A program made the translations under genes and the position numbers. A stretch of DNA of 64,000 bases from a virus, in IMG/VR virus record IMGVR_UViG_3300034105_004543, positions 38,337-102,336 of that record; one strand, written 5' to 3'. How positions within the stretch are numbered: position 1 is the stretch's first letter; every line of letters starts with the position of its first letter. The notes under the pieces are model-generated. The model was given only the letters and a program-made list of their open reading frames with translations. It had not been told where the DNA came from and searched no databases. This document shows positions 63,924 to 64,000 of this stretch, piece by piece.

Positions 63924-64000
63924 ATGCATTTTAATACTAAATACATATTTAAGGGTGACACAGGAAGGGAAGTAATTGGAAAAATTAATTATAATTTTGA
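63924..64000 (+). CDS. Start of a third fibre paralogue (partial)
   Basis: The gene runs off the right edge after 25 full codons. The visible part, MHFNTKYIFKGDTGREVIGK then INYNF, repeats the K-(I/L)-N-x-NF opening of the two preceding fibre genes. No GATATATA element is visible in the 8-nt gap, so it is probably co-transcribed with paralogue 2. Confidence 0.6.
   Translation, partial: MHFNTKYIFKGDTGREVIGKINYNF

Overview
The window is 64 kb of late (virion) genes from a large, AT-rich tailed phage of the T4-like myovirus type. The anchors are a gp23-like major capsid protein with a T4-style propeptide cleavage site, and a T4-like baseplate set (gp5-like spike, gp25, gp6-like and gp7-like proteins). 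Almost every base is coding, and most genes lie on the + strand. Starts follow A-rich stretches such as AATAAATAAATG rather than Shine-Dalgarno sequences. That, the Thr-rich fibre linkers and the style of the proteins suggest a Bacteroidota (Flavobacteriia-like) host. The host is an inference, not something seen directly.

Layout. 1-14.4 kb is the head region: the end of a gp22-like scaffold, the major capsid protein, a homing endonuclease, then a series of probable internal head proteins. Several of these begin with a short leader ending in (L/I)-x-E before A/G/S, which matches the T4 gp21 prohead protease rule. A P-loop nucleoside-phosphate kinase-like gene and a complete small asparagine-synthetase-like gene are inserted here, and an antisense gene of unknown function follows. 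14.5-25.4 kb is a tail and baseplate operon that also carries a Nudix hydrolase. It includes a LysM/gp53-like protein, a hub-like protein, a protein with ten 23-residue tandem repeats, and a gp5-like spike. 25.4-28.9 kb has its own promoter and encodes a multi-domain ribosomal-protein-S1-like protein, an amidoligase-like protein fused to a beta-helix, and a structural protein. An antisense homing endonuclease (28.9-30.2 kb) separates this from the wedge operon (gp25, gp6-like, a small protein, and a giant gp7-like protein). 37-46.5 kb is an adhesin region with poly-Thr linkers, two kinds of beta-propeller, a PKD-like domain and a putative glycosyltransferase. An antisense phoH follows. 47.3-64 kb holds a fibre-like protein, a GIY-YIG homing endonuclease, three very large structural proteins, and three tandem paralogues that share an N-terminal module, two of them with collagen-like segments.

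Regulation. The octamer GATATATA recurs just upstream of the first gene of transcription groups: eight times on the + strand, and once on the - strand ahead of an antisense gene. It usually lies 18-29 nt before the start codon. It is the best candidate for this phage's late promoter, analogous to TATAAATA in T4. Six hairpin terminators, three of them long perfect stems, separate the groups.

The main points for follow-up are the candidate late promoter, the set of protease-processed internal head proteins, the phage S1-like protein beside an amidoligase, the asparagine-synthetase/kinase pair, and a glycosyltransferase next to poly-Thr fibre linkers. No tRNA, CRISPR array, integrase, attachment site or insertion sequence was seen. 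No intergenic gap exceeds 300 bases.
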